From: Oasisia sp. SBJ-2009
Lineage: Eukaryota; Annelida; Polychaeta; Sabellida; Siboglinidae
NCBI GenBank assembly: GCA_964017155.1
Contig: OZ024857.1
Coordinates: 38,007,141-38,071,140 of the forward strand
Reading direction: 5' to 3'
DNA length: 64,000 nucleotides
Shown: one piece after another, positions 33,244-59,000 of the stretch
Position numbering within the stretch: the first letter of the stretch is position 1
Layout of the letters: each line of letters begins with the position of its first letter
Program-made: the position numbers and the translations under genes
Notes under the pieces: generated by a model
Told to the model about the DNA's origin: nothing
Database searches by the model: none
What the model saw: the letters and a program-made list of their open reading frames with translations, nothing else

Positions 33244-33733
33244 AATCTGAGCGTCATCGAGTGACTTCGATGGTGCAGAGTTTGTTCACTCAGAATCTGA
33301 GCGTCATCAAGTGACTTCGATGGCGCAGAGTTTGTTCACTTAGAATCTGAGCGTCATCGAGTGACTTCGATGGCGCAGAGTTTGCTCACTCATAATCTGA
33401 GCGTCATCCAGTGACTTCGATGGCGCAGAGTTTGTTCACTTAGAATCTGAGCGTCATCGAGTGACTTCGATGGTGCAGAGTTTGTTCACTCAGAATATGA
33501 GCGTCATCAAGTGACTTCGATGGCGCAGAGTTTGCTCACTCAGAATCTGAGCGTCATCGAGTGACTTCGATGGCGCGGAGTTTGTTCACTCACAATCTGA
33601 GTGCTACCGATTAGATTTTGTCGGCGCAGTCTTCTTTCTCTCACAATCAGTACCCGCGCGCAACACATCCCTGGGCCACTCACGCGGAATCTGAGTGCCT
33701 GTAACGTACTGTTGTGGCTCACAGTTTGTCCAA

Positions 33734-33737
<4 letters not shown>
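33244..33737. repeat. 50-bp tandem repeat in the 3' region of the LRR/death gene
   Basis: Seven units in exact 50-bp register start at 33244, 33294, 33344, 33394, 33444, 33494 and 33544. Each reads AATCTGAGCGTCATC, GTGACTTCGATGGCGCAGAG, TTTGTTCACTCAG with few changes. Two or three more diverged units follow (from 33594, and a 50-bp one at 33688-33737). The array abuts, and resembles, the last ~50 coding bases of the gene on the minus strand (33734-33785). Confidence 0.93.
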
Positions 33738-44927
<11,190 letters not shown>

Positions 44928-46398
44928 GATTGACACCGTAACAACTATTGTCACTTAACTCGCGGTCGTGGATAAGTCATCCGTCTACAACAGCGGTAAC
45001 ATACTGATACACTTCGAATGCTAAACGTTAACTCCACTGTCAAATGTACCCTGCATGACAATTACAACTCGGTATCAACTGAAGATTGCTTTATTATAAT
45101 TATTCACCATTCATTTTGATCGGAATAACTTAAAAATATGGCACAATGCAGTGCAGCCATGTTTTCATAATATATAGATACTTTTCAAGTGGTGTTAATT
45201 CGATTAAAAGTTATTAAACGTCAATACAACTTGACACATGTCATCACACAGACACCATTGGCATTCGTTTTCACAGTTCAACACAAACACATGTCACTCC
45301 ATCCAAGTGACGTGTTCAACAGCCAACACTACAACGGAGGCCAAACACCCAAACGGGTCAACCCAAGCGTGACAACTGACAACCGCCAACGTTCTCTTGA
45401 CAACTCACGTGGACGGATATACCGGAGGACAACTCGTCGTGATATCTGCCGGTCTAGCGTTAACCTTACCTATCGGCGTGTGTGCATACTTGACTGTGTG
45501 GTCGGTCACTCGCCGAGCCGGTGTAACTCCTAGCTAGGTGAGCGTCGATTAGAAGAACGGCCGCTGTAAACAACAACAAGAGCGGTGCCAGAAACAAAGC
45601 GCTGTCGGCTGAATAGACCGACGAGATCTTATCCACTTACGTCCGACGTTGTCCTCGCGCGCGCCTGCCATGACAACGACCCGAGTCTCGTTCTAGCGGC
45701 GTGTTAACGAGCACTAAGTAAATGTCGCTGAATTCGCCTCAGTGAATCAGGCCGAGCGACGTGTCGCAACTTGTAAGTTAAACCAACTCCCCCGGCGAGG
45801 ACGCCGACGTGCCATGAATGACGACTAGACTCAACGATACAATGTCAGATTATCGACACTGGATAGACAGATCAACGGCGGCACATTATTAAGGGTAACG
45901 GTGTTGCAATGTCTTCACGCGGCGCGTCCGTCGTAAATGATTTATATGATCCAATAAAACATGTCAGATTATCGATCTCGAATGGACCTGTCTATGGCCG
46001 GACGTGTATAATTAACGGTTTTGCAACGTCTTCGTGTGGCTCTGAAACACCTTGGTAATAGAGCCACCTCACAACTGGGGTCAACCTCATGGAAAAGCGC
46101 AAATTATTTTTAGTGCATTAGAATATAATCTCGCTATATGGGTCACCTTTGCCCAGTCGCACCTTCACAGAGAAGTTCCACGGTATTGCTTACTTGTGGT
46201 GTACGATGCTATTATTTTATTTGATTTAGGTGACTCCGTTTAAACATGACGTCACGTAGAGGCCACTTGACTGCTGGATTATTTTCGCTGCATCAACAAA
46301 ACTCACATTGTTACGAACACGCTTGGTGCGATTGTATAAATAGGGCCTACTGCATTTACTTAACTATGCTTCTTTTGTACTTTGAATATTATGATTAT

Positions 46399-46441
<43 letters not shown>

Positions 46442-47360
46442 CGTGCGTGCGTGTGTGCGTGCGTGCGTGCGTGCGTGTGCGTGCCTGTCTGTGTGTGTGT
46501 GTGTGTGCGTGCGTATGCATGCGCGAGTGCGTGCGCGTGCGTGCGTGCGTGCGTGTGTTACCTTAATCAATATCTACATTGCAAAAGAACGCAGCAAGAT
46601 TAGTTGAACAGCTATCCTGTCTGCCGACGAATGTCTTATTGTGCTCGCATTTGAAAGAATTACTGCACACCATACATGTTCAACACTTGCTAAAAGAACT
46701 TACTACAATAACTGTTTCGTCATAACGTTCGTTTAAGTAACGGTTGATCGGTTATTTCGTTTTCAATATTTTTGACAATATTATGTTTCCTTCTATCCAA
46801 TGAATACTTACCAAATCATAGCAAAATAACACAGTCAGTATATTAGTCATCATGATATTACGTCCTAATTGGTGACGTTATTAGTGAACTACAAGAGGGC
46901 AACACCTCGTGTTCGACCTGACCTGTCTTTGTTGTCTGCCATTTGTGTGAATCACGTACCAGGTGCACCATTGTGTTAACGTAACATTCTAAAACGGTTT
47001 AATGACTGTCGTGCATACACAACTGCGAACCCGTTGATTACTCGCTCAAAGGAATACGTTTGTCAAGTGATTTACATAATAGTTAATCTCTGAAGTGAGC
47101 TCGGCATGCAGATTACAAGCCTGAGTACCTTCGATTGTAAGAAAACTTCACACCAGTGACGAGGTGTCAATGGTACTGACATGCATGCAACCCAATCGAC
47201 CACTGCAGACGTGCAGGAGAAAAGTGGTGAAGTGTCCATTTAGAATTTAAAGAATTAGAAACATAATTTAGTACTCCACCGTGAACATAAAACAATATTA
47301 TGCTCTGTATAATACGTTTTCAGCTGTATATGTACGAAGCAACGACATATACCAGTCATT
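44928..47360. promoter_or_regulatory. Upstream region of the LRR/death gene
   Basis: Contains the presumed promoter and 5' UTR of the minus-strand gene. The part 45340-45830 is CpG-richer than its surroundings. Two diverged copies of an ~85-bp segment occur at about 45841-45926 and 45961-46041 (ATGTCAGATTATCGA, then TAACGG, TTGCAA and GTCTTC words), period 120. A (GT)n-(GTGC)n microsatellite occupies 46400-46557. I cannot assign core promoter elements. Confidence 0.4.
46400..46557. repeat. (GT)n and (GTGC)n microsatellite
   Basis: About 18 GT units followed by mixed GTGC units. The open frames in it are artefacts. Confidence 0.96.
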
Positions 47361-47426
47361 GTAATGTCTCGTCCGACAACGTTGACAAAATTGCCAGTTA
47401 CTTCCCGAGACAATAATATAACGATT

Positions 47427-47705
47427 ACAACGGCACCAGCAACAACAACAGCAACACCGGCGACAACAGCGTCACCCGGGATAACTAAGGCGGCATCGGC
47501 GACAGCCACGGCGGCACCGGCGATAACTATGGCGCCACAGGCGAAAACAACGGCGGCACCAGCAACGAATGTTGTAACACTGGCGACAACAGTTGCGGCA
47601 CCGGTGACAACAACGACACCGGCGACAATAATAACAACACCGGCAACAATATCAGTGACACGGGCTACAACAACATCGTCGCCGACGATAGTAACACTAA
47701 CAGCG
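47427..47705. repeat. Degenerate ~15-18 bp minisatellite (Thr/Ala-rich frame)
   Basis: Units of the ACAACGGCACCGGCG type repeat about 17 times with drift and an open frame of Thr, Ala and Pro. It is directly upstream of the LINE endonuclease segment and may be the 5' region of that element. No signal peptide precedes it and no mucin-like gene structure is seen. Confidence 0.75.
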
Positions 47706-47709
47706 ACAC

Positions 47710-50700
47710 AAGATCTATGGTGTCTACGAAACCGCGACATCCTCAACGGGGCAATCTCCTGGACCTGCTTCCGTGCCCCACAAAATGCGACAAGCTGGGC
47801 ACCATGACAATCTGCCTGATCAACGCACGGTCAGTTAGAAATAAAGTGTCGTCCCTTTGTGACTTTATATCAGATCATGACTTCGACATTTTGACTATGA
47901 CTGAAACCTGGCTACGTGATACTCCCGGGGATAGCCTTAACGATGCCTGGCTACACCTTTACCCATGTTCCGAGGAGACAACACACGAACACCACAGCCA
48001 GAGGAGGTGGGGTTGCCATCTTGCACAAATCTAATATAAAAATGACATCGAAGTCTTCATGGAAAGCAAAATCATTCGAAAACATTGAAGTTACGATTAG
48101 TTCTTCTTCAACAGTGAAACTGGTCGTGATATATCGTCCTCCTCCATCAAAGAGAAACAAGTCAACAGTTGGCCTCTTTCTGAGTGAGTTCCAAGACTTC
48201 CTTCAGCACCACATGACCAAATCCCGGAACACCCTGATTGTCGGTGATTTTAACTTCCACTATGAGGACCCACTTAACGCTGATGCTTCCCGCTTCCGTG
48301 ACATCCTTTCGACCCACTCACTCTGCCAGCATGTGTCCGGGCCCTCTCACATGGATGGTCATACGCTAGACTTGGTTATCACCAAATCAACGGACAATTT
48401 GGTATCTAATACTACTGTCTCTGACTTCCTGACAGATCATGGCGCTGTTCATTGTTGTCTACATCTGCCAAAACCTCAGCCCCTCCGACATCCAATTCAA
48501 TATAGAAATTATGCTGCCATAGACAAACATGTGCTTCGTGGCGACATCGCGACATCTACTTTGTGCCTTGGCCCTGCCACCTCAGCAGCCAGTCTCCTCG
48601 AACAATATGACACTACTCTGTTACTTCTGTTAGACAAGCATGCCCCAGTTCTGACACGAACAATCACGATTCGACCCAAAGTTCCCTGGTTTAATGGTGA
48701 CATCAAGATGGCAAAGCAGAAGAGAAGGCAATTGGAGAGAAGATGGAGACAGTCACGGCTCACAATTCACCGCGACCTCTTCAAAGAGCAGAGACGTCAC
48801 GTCAATCAACTCATCGCCTCCGCTAAGTCTGCACATTACACTGCAAAAATCACAGAAGCAGCGTGTGACATTAAGCAGTTATACAATGTTGCGAATGCCC
48901 TGTTGATCAAACCAGAACATGGCCTGTCTGATTGCGGTTCAATGGACCAACTTGCCAGCAAATTCAGTGCATTCTTCCAAGATAAAATTCGAATGATCCA
49001 GGAGAACTTAACGCTCAAGGCCGACCCCAACTACGTGCCTGAGGATAATCCAGACGCAGTGGACAATACACTAAGCGTTCTCGTGCCTGCAACAGAAGAT
49101 GAAGTAAGAGGACTGATCAACAAGAGCCCCTCAACATCATGCTCACTTGATCCAGTACCGACTTGGCTACTGAAAGAATATTTAACTTGTCTCCTACCAA
49201 CCATTACAAACATTGTCAACTTGTCTATGTCAACAGGAATTGTGCCTACAGCAATGAAAAATGCGCTCGTGACGCCGTATCTGAAGAAGCCTTCCCTGGA
49301 CAAGGATGTCATGAACAACTTTCGCCCTATCTCAAAGTTGTCCTTTATTTCAAAGTTGACAGAGAGGGTTGTGTTGAGGAGGCTTATCGACCACGTCTCG
49401 TCCGGCAACTGACATGAAACATTCTAGTCAGCTTACAAGCCGAATCACAGTACGGAAACTGCGCTGACGAGAATCCAGAATGACATCCTGATGGCCCTGG
49501 ACAACAAGAGAGGTGTCGTGCTGGTCCTACTCGATCTGTCAGCGGCCTTTGACACTGTAGACCATACGCTCTTGTTGGCTTGCATGAAGAGGATAGGTGC
49601 CATAGACGTTGCGCATCAGTGGTTTGAGTCATACTTGTCTTCAAGGACTTAAACTGTCTGCCTAAGCCAGACCAAGTCAGACACACTGGAGCTGCTCCAG
49701 GGAGTGCCGCAAGGGTCTGTTCTTGGCCAGGTTCTGTTCACATTCTTCACAGGACCCATCGGGTAAATAATTAGACGGCACCCTCTTGACTTCCATCTCT
49801 TTGCTGATGACTCTCAATTGTATGTTTCATTTAAGATCAATGACAGTAATGACGAGACCATTGCACTTGCACGCATACAAGCATGTGTTGATGAATTGAA
49901 AGCATGGATGATTCATCATCGGCTTCAGCTTAATGACAGCAAGACTGAAGTACTGGTATTCACCACACCAAGTTCGGCTGGCAAACACAACCTGACTGAT
50001 GTTGTCATCGGTGACAGCATCCTCAAACCAACTACCGTCGCTCGCAACCTGGGAGTTATGTTTGACAGTGCGTTCAACATGAAATCCCAAGTGTCGAAGT
50101 TGTGCCAGGCAGCGTATTACCATCTACATAGAATTCGTGCAATAAGAGATTGCCTGACACAGCACGCTACTGAACTCTTGGTCCACGCCCTCGTTATATC
50201 GCGACTCGACTACGGAAACAGCCTCCTCTACGGCCTACCGGACCTGCTATTAGACAAGCTGCAGAGAGCACAAAATGCAGCAGCTCGAGTTGTGGTGAAA
50301 GCTAGTCGTTACGACCACGTAACACCAATTTTAGAGACTCTCCATTGGCTCCCCGTGCGATATCGCATCAATAATAATAATAATAATACAATTTATTTGT
50401 ATAGCGCCCGAATCAATAGTATTGCTCTCAGGCGCTTCACATAATGTACAAATAGTAGCTAAGATAAAATTATTATTAAAATAATTATATGTATATATGG
50501 ATGCTAAAATATTATTAAGATATATATTATATATACACATACACGCACATTTATAAATATAACCCTATGCATGAAATAATAAAATAACATAGCAGAGTTA
50601 CATTTAATATTCCTCAGTATGCTAAGATAAAAATAAAATAAAATAAAAAAGTATATGATTACAAATAATAATTATAATAACATAGCTCATCAGTCTTAAA

Positions 50701-51705
50701 AATATCATACTAAGATGCTAATAATTATACTAATTGCGTAATGAATATAAACTGTATAAAATATTGGTAAATGCATGTCATTAAAGTCCACATCACGTCA
50801 CAGAAACGCTAATCTAAAAAGGTGTGTCTTAAGAAGTGTTTTATATTGTGGCTGTGTCTTTGCCGTCCTAACACTGTCTGGCAGTCCATTCCACAGAACG
50901 GCTGCAGCAACGACAAAACGGCGATCACCGTGAGTGACCGTCTGCGATGCAGGTAGTGTCAATAGCGGCAAAGACGCAGACCTCAGACGGCGATTGGGTT
51001 GACGACGTGACAATAGTTCCGCGAGGTAACACGGTGCTTGTTCATGCATTACCGAATAAACAAACAAAAGCACTTTATACGTCGGGCGCACACAAATCGG
51101 TAGCATTCAGTACAAGATCATACTAACAACGTACAAAGCCAGTCATCTACTTGCGCCTAGCTACCTCTCCGATCTGCTCGAGTTCTACCAGCCAATCAGA
51201 ACATTGCGGTCGTCATCAGAGTCCCTACTTGTTGTAAACAGGGCACATCTCCGCCAGTTCGGTGATCGAGCGTTCTGCATCGCTGCTCCTCACTTATGAT
51301 GATCTATCACTTATGAACGATCTACCACGCAATATGCGAACATGTGATTCGTTATACCAGTTCAAAAGACTCCTTAAAACTTATTTATTCAAAAGAGCTT
51401 TTTACTCATGAACACTGACGGACGTTTTAAGCTTTTAGGATTTACTTATTTATTAATTTATTATTCAGAGCTGTTTTTAGTATTTTTACAATCATAATAT
51501 GTACTATTATTATTATTATAGGTTTTTTGTTAATTATTATTAGTATGTGTATTTTTATGATAATTTATTTCGATATTTGATGCCATGTTTTATGATTTTT
51601 AACTTTTAGTTTCTTTCTATGATATGTTGTAACAGCGCCTTCGAACAAGGTAAGTTGGATTTATGGCGCTATATAAATGCTTTTATTATTATTATTATTA
51701 CATGT
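47710..51705 (+). mobile_element. L2/CR1-type LINE, dead, interrupted by a second LINE
   Basis: The endonuclease starts near 47808 (ICLINARSVRNK, then ILTMTETWL), shifts frame near 47950, and continues in a frame running to 49411 with VIYRPPPS, LIVGDFNFHY and SDFLTDHGAVH. That frame also holds NNFRPISKLSFISKL. The reverse transcriptase then has stops at 49411, near 49652 and near 49766, but retains FDTVDH, LQGVPQGSVLG and the FADD catalytic box. The C-terminal part (LHWLPVRYRI) is split at about 50371 by an insertion ending near 51113, after which QYKIILTTYKASHLLAPSYL continues, then a frameshift and LPRNMRTCDSLYQFKRLL. The 3' end is GGCGCTATATAAATGC followed by ATT repeats. Confidence 0.93.
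50372..51113 (-). mobile_element. 5'-truncated LINE nested in another LINE
   Basis: Minus-strand insertion with the C-terminal codons of a reverse transcriptase ORF at 51106-50798 (TYKVLLFVYSVMHEQAPCYL, then FVVAAAVLWNGLPDSVRT and LKTHLFRLAFL), an AT-rich 3' UTR, and a 3' tail of GGCGCTATACAAATAAATTG followed by ATT units. It lies between codons for YRI and QYK of the host element. A short target duplication resembling GCATCA/GCATTCA may flank it. Confidence 0.9.
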
Positions 51706-51778
51706 AAACGTGTGGTTATTTGTATACAATAAATTTCACGTGAAAATGAATCCATTCTTTTCACTAGAACGTATTGGA

Positions 51779-53170
<1,392 letters not shown>

Positions 53171-53199
53171 TAACATTTAGCCTCATTAAATGCACTTTT

Positions 53200-53412
53200 C
53201 ACATGCAAAATCAAAAGTTGATGAAGCCTATAGTGTGCCCACAACTAGAGTATGGCGACGTAGACAGGAATATCTATGCCAAAAATAGCATTGATATCCA
53301 GAAAAACGCAGGCAGATTTATTCTAAATGACCACCACTCCACAACAAGCATAAAAGGCTTTCAAAATAAATGCTACCATTACAATACCAGCTTACCTTCT
53401 TCTACAAAATAA
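53200..53412 (+). mobile_element. LINE reverse transcriptase C-terminal fragment
   Basis: A short open frame reads LMKPIVCPQLEYGD, IQKNAGRFILNDHHSTTSI and GFQNKC, matching the RPxLEY and VQxxAxRF blocks after LINE reverse transcriptases. It is related to the fragment at 13000-13260 and truncated at both ends. Confidence 0.8.
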
Positions 53413-54317
53413 AACAAACAGTCTCCTGAACAAAACCTTGTACAGCTGTAGTTTCATGCTCCCGTAATCGAAATAGTAATTCAAACAAATACATTCCAAT
53501 ACACGCACCCATAACTATAAAATGTCATGTCTATCCTTGAGTAATAAGGTTTGTCCTGTTATTTTCTCCCTTCTCTCCCCCAGATCTGGCATGCTTACCT
53601 TCTTTACATCAGTTCAAACAACTGTGAGTACCGCTCACCTCACCACTCCAACTTCCCTTGTACGACTGTAGATACACGGACCCTTGGTGTTAACTGTAGG
53701 TACTAGTGTTCTGGCTTGCAAAACTTATATTCGTCATTTACTTTCAAAATACATTCATGACCTTTTACGTCGCATACCGCACAAACTCCAATGTTATCTC
53801 CTGAAGGGCTATGTGAAGTATGAAGACAACAGTGGAATGCACCCTCGCCGAACAATCGCATCAAGGGAAATTGCCAAATGTTTACTCTATGTTATACCCC
53901 TGGAGCAAAACAACACAAGACGGAGTTTACGGGACGATAACGGTCGAATCGTGCCTCGATATTGGGCCTTGACATAAACATCTGCATTTTGTTATTATCA
54001 TCGTCGCCAACTTCGCCTGTCATACGTTAGCATTTCGTTACGTACGCAACAAACGCAATTTTCAAACGTATTAGCGCAGGTGAATATATTTCCCCCCAAG
54101 CATCGCTGGATACCTCGGCTAGTTTTACATAAAAACAAAACGATTTAAAACATGTCTATATTAATCCATTGAGACGATATACTATCATATAGTTTTATAC
54201 ACTGGAAGCATCGTTTGGACATTTTGTTGCACGCTTATTTAGTTACCCTGATGTTTCGTTTTTATCGCCTAATAGTGAAGACCCTACTTCTCGTCGTCAA
54301 AGCCAAAGGTCCTCAAC

Positions 54318-54397
54318 GTAAAGTAGGACAGTCATCAATCTTACGCAAAGAAGGACAGTCATCAATCTTACGTAAAGAAGGACAGTCACCAATCTGT
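54318..54397. repeat. Three 27-bp tandem units
   Basis: Units contain AAAGAAGGACAGTCATCAAT followed by CTTACGT; the first and last differ by a few bases. Confidence 0.9.
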
Positions 54398-54775
54398 AAC
54401 ATTAACCACTAAGCCGTCCAGGGAAATGTTCGCTATACATCGATGATCTTCATATTTATTGAATAAGTCGATGTGTCAACAACAAAAACTTCGAAAGGGA
54501 GTACATCCGTTGTCCGTAGGGCTTGTTCTATAATGACTTACGTGTTATGTACCTACCCACGACATCGTGAGGATGACGTCTCCAGGCGTCACAATGACGC
54601 GTCGTCTACGTCAGACGTTTAGCAGGCCAAGAATAGCAACTGGTGGGTTAAGTCGATTTGCTCCCACGCCACTGAATAAATGTTGGCAGAAGTCATGATA
54701 AGTGCTTCTTTGTAGGTTTCTGACGGAATGGTAAAATACAGTGAAGAGCCGCAAAGATTGTTTCCGACTCTGTAT

Positions 54776-54776
<1 letters not shown>

Positions 54777-54844
<68 letters not shown>
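54777..54844. repeat. (GT)34 microsatellite
   Basis: Uninterrupted GT units. Confidence 0.97.
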
Positions 54845-54845
<1 letters not shown>

Positions 54846-56062
54846 CTCAATAAATGTTTGCAGTATGTGGCGGTTTGCTTATATCGCATTAAAAATTGTG
54901 TGCGACACTTCCGTCAAGCTTTGTCTTTGTCAACGGTGTTGACGACCGCTAAACGCGTGAATTACATTACCACTGCGACATGACGTCTCCTAGAGCAAAC
55001 ATTACTGCATACTGTTGATATTTTACCAACTTTTCCCTAAATACTTGTCATAAAGAAAATCTTACATCAGAATTTCAACAAAACAGAGGACGACCACCAC
55101 GTATTCAGGCAGCCATTTTTGATCACTTGACGGAGTTTGCTAAGTAACCTCGATACATCAGTTACGTATGTGCATGCTCAGTTTGGCTTCTGCACATGTA
55201 TATACCTACGCTGATGATCCAAATCTATCTAACAACTTCTGTCACAGACACTTAATTGGTGGTCATTTGTCTTTAATAAATAAATAAGAAATGAAGTGCG
55301 GCGCACATTTCATTAGCGTGCCGTAAAATAGCAGTAAAAACTAAAAGTATAGCGCAGTACATACTACAAATACATGTGAGGATTGGAAATATTCAAACAC
55401 GTCTGCTGCCCACTGCACACGGTGTAAATTCAGTAGATGGTGCAGTTATGTATCAAATATGTTTCCTATCATATGCAATCAACGAACACAAAAGAAATGA
55501 AATAGAAAGGCAGAAGCTTGAGATGAAAATAAGCACCATTAAAAGATACATTACAGCTAAAGAACACTGTCAAGATGAAAATTCGCATGATATACAAGAC
55601 AGCGTATTTATATGTGATGCAATAGTATATTTTTGTTAAATTACTCGTACTATGAAGGCGTGCTGACTCGAGGTACGTGGCACTTTCTAATAATATATTC
55701 TGTGAAATTAAATTTATGGGCAATTTTATGTGTCCAATAATGACAGAGTCATCATTGAAATGGACACGAACAAACACTTCACATGATTACATCTGAAATG
55801 ACAGTCACATGAGGTATGATGGCACTCCAGTCTGGAAACTGTGGTCAGCGGGAAAGTGATTGGGCATGAAAAAGTCACAATTACTTCAGCATCACCATCA
55901 GCTGTAGAGCCAACCTCATCAGAGCTAAAACAAAGGTGTCAATAGTATCACACAATGATAGTGCCAACATTCAGGCACTAGCACAGAAGCACCAGTCACT
56001 GTGATTGTCGTTGCACTGATGCAATGTAAGCTACAGTCTCAGGATCTACATCATTGCACACG

Positions 56063-59000
56063 TCAGAAGAATTTGACTCCTTCGTTTCCATCAAATGATA
56101 TTAGTTCTGCCTTTCTTTGTTTCTCCAGCGTCTGTAACGCTCTTTTCAAAAGCCAGTCATCAAGGCCATGGAACTCTGCAAAATGATCACGATATATTAG
56201 GGGAGTTAGTTTGATTACACTAAATACATAACGTCAAGGTACATATTATTATACTGTGGCTACCAGGGCTTTATGCAGGATAAAAATATTACTAGTCATA
56301 CATATTTCAAGACCTAAAATAAACTACAAACACATGTGTGACACCCATTTTCAAGGCTTGTCTATGATATTTGAGGATTTTTTTTGCTCCTTCAAATTTT
56401 TACCTGTCTACCACCCGTTACCCAGTGATATTTTTACCCGTCCCCATTAGATTTTACCTGTAAAAATGATGGCTGGAGAAGCCTCTGCATAAAGCTATGG
56501 TGGCTACATCCATTAGTGTTCTTGTCCATTTACATATATTGCAGATAGTTGTATATTCAATCAATATTAAAAACACTACATAATAAATTGACATTAAAAT
56601 GGTTTACATACCTTCAGCTTTTGTCTGGTCGCCGTGGCTAAGTTCATACAACGTACATACGGTGTTCACCAACCCATTGTTGTGAGCCTGTAATAAATAC
56701 ACATAGTTCTACACACTGACAGTGGACATACTGTAAACAGACTAATTACTACCATTGTCATAATAGATTCACAGATCAGTGATGACAGAACATAGATAAT
56801 TACACTTAAATTATCAGATTTTACAGTGTTCTGATATACTTTTACTCATATGCGGATGCATAAATTAGAAACAAAACTGATTCCTTTTTTATCCAATATT
56901 ATAAAGTATAGACTAAGTATACACTTCACTGAAGAAATATGGTAACACTGCCATTTTAAATCCTATATAAAATAAAGGTTAACATAAAGAGTTAACATAA
57001 AAGTTGGTGTTGGGACAAATTGAAGGGCAACGGCTAATGGACAGAGTGGATGTGCTCAGATTTGGGGGCAGAAGGAGAAGGGAAAGACCATGGTGGGAGT
57101 ACTATATGCACAGTTTTATAGGGATTAAGAGGAGAACTTGATATGGGAGAGAATGGACACAGACGGTGGAGAAGGCAGTGAAGCAGCAGTGACAGTAGGA
57201 CACGGAATACAAACATCTAGGATCAGTGTCAAGTCAGTCTCATACTGGGCTACAGGTATAATGTGGAGACCAACACGCCAATGTCTGTACGATAGCAGCA
57301 GTAGCTCACCCAGCGATAGACTAACTTCCCCCACTCATCTGGTGTGCGCCACATCAGTAGACACTGTTTCCGTGTCTTGTCTGTCCATTCTATGTTTCCT
57401 GTAAAACACACAAAGCTTAGACAGGACAGATGTTCACCAGTGTAATCTCTCACTTCCTTGTAACATATTTACACTACACAAGCTATAATTATATAACATT
57501 GTAATAACAATTATTTAATATCACATTACAGCTAATGTTATTGTAACTGTTATATAAGTTATATATATATGTATATATACTATTTTAGTGTGTGTGGTGT
57601 ATATGTATGTGTGAGTAATACATATACTAACACAATTATAATAGTAATCACTGTTGCTTTATTATTACTAACTCAGTTATAAACAGTAAATAAATAGATG
57701 GTTCTCTACAATTTGATCTACACAGTTAGTGCTGTTGTTGATTTGCTATATTTAAATAAATGATTAATTCAAACCCCAACAAGTATATTAATTACTGTAA
57801 TAAAATGCATGCATTCAGTGACTAGTCACCTACCTCGTGTCCTCAATTCTTCCAGTATATTATTTATAAAATCTAGTGATAATTTTCCTGTAAAACATTA
57901 AGGAAATGTGCAAAACTTGTGATTTCATAAAACTGCAAAAATATTAATTCTTAAAATCAAATGATAGATTCTTCTTTCGATATCCCTGCATATAGTAACA
58001 CATGTGGTACATATATTGAATCGCACATCATGATCCCTCCATGTTGTTTAACTATCTTCATAAATTGTTTTGCTTCTGCAAATATTACTCAAACAAGTGC
58101 TCGCCATAACGCAATGAAATTTACTCCACAGTGTGTACAATTATAAAATTGCCTAGTGACTGTGCAAGAACTTCTGCAAGCCGACTTAGAACCCAAATAG
58201 CACAACATACTTTGAAGTTTCCCTTATTCTACAAGATTCCAACAAGTTATCTTTTTTATTTAAATATGTTCTTATCAACAAGACAACACATTTCACTACA
58301 AAGTCATTCCACTATTAACATAAAAATTAGTTTTGTCTTTTTCTGTACACTGTTAAATACATCCAGAAAAGGATACTGTTGATTTTATCATTGTGAAACA
58401 GTGGTGTTGATTGACTTTCCACGACGTCGAGCGTGTAGGCTTTGTTGTGCTTGAAGTAGGCGAGCACCAGTGAGCACCATGCGTCCAACTGTTTCTTACG
58501 AGTGTCAACATTCGGCTGTAATCTGAAATGGGAAAAGATTCACATTACAATTAATTGAGATGATACATTTGCACCTACGATTATCAATTGACAATATGTG
58601 ATCAAGAAAACAAAATAAAAGTTGTGGCTATTATTAACACAAAGAAATATTTTAAATAATACATTTGGTGTTTCTAATTGATTACCTAGATTTTACTTAC
58701 TATTAGGAGTAGTTAGCTAGTTGTATAATTGTTCTGATTAAACAATTTAGTCATCAACTGATCGCAATAGGAACAGAATATGTGGCACAATTTTTTGGGG
58801 AATGTGATTTTTAATAAACTGATAATCTGATTACGTAAACAGTGCCATGTGAAATTAGCAATGCCAATGGACATTAGATGTAGCTACATTAACCAGATCG
58901 ATTCATCAAGTGTCAAGTCACCTGCCAGCATCCATAATATTTTTGTTTTATTAAAAAATTATATTTGGTTTATGTTGATGCACAACAGAAATAATTTAAG

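Larger units (their letters stand above)
53413..56062. other. Intergenic, small repeats only
   Basis: Holds three 27-bp tandem units (54318-54397) and a (GT)n run (54777-54844). Frames at 53684-53977 and 55376-55639 have no recognisable family or splice context. The vps25 3' UTR should lie at the right end. Confidence 0.45.

Noticed and set aside
33244..33593. CRISPR-like array
   Set aside because: The 50-bp units are contiguous with no unique spacers, and the genome is animal. It is a tandem repeat.
45189..45533. 114-codon plus-strand frame in the upstream region of the LRR gene
   Set aside because: No domain, no signal peptide and no similarity that I recognise; likely chance in CpG-richer DNA.
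47364..47807. 147-codon Thr/Ala-rich mucin-like protein
   Set aside because: A degenerate minisatellite frame with no signal peptide; it runs into LINE sequence in another frame.
53684..53977. 97-codon plus-strand frame
   Set aside because: No recognisable family, AT-rich codon use and no splice context.
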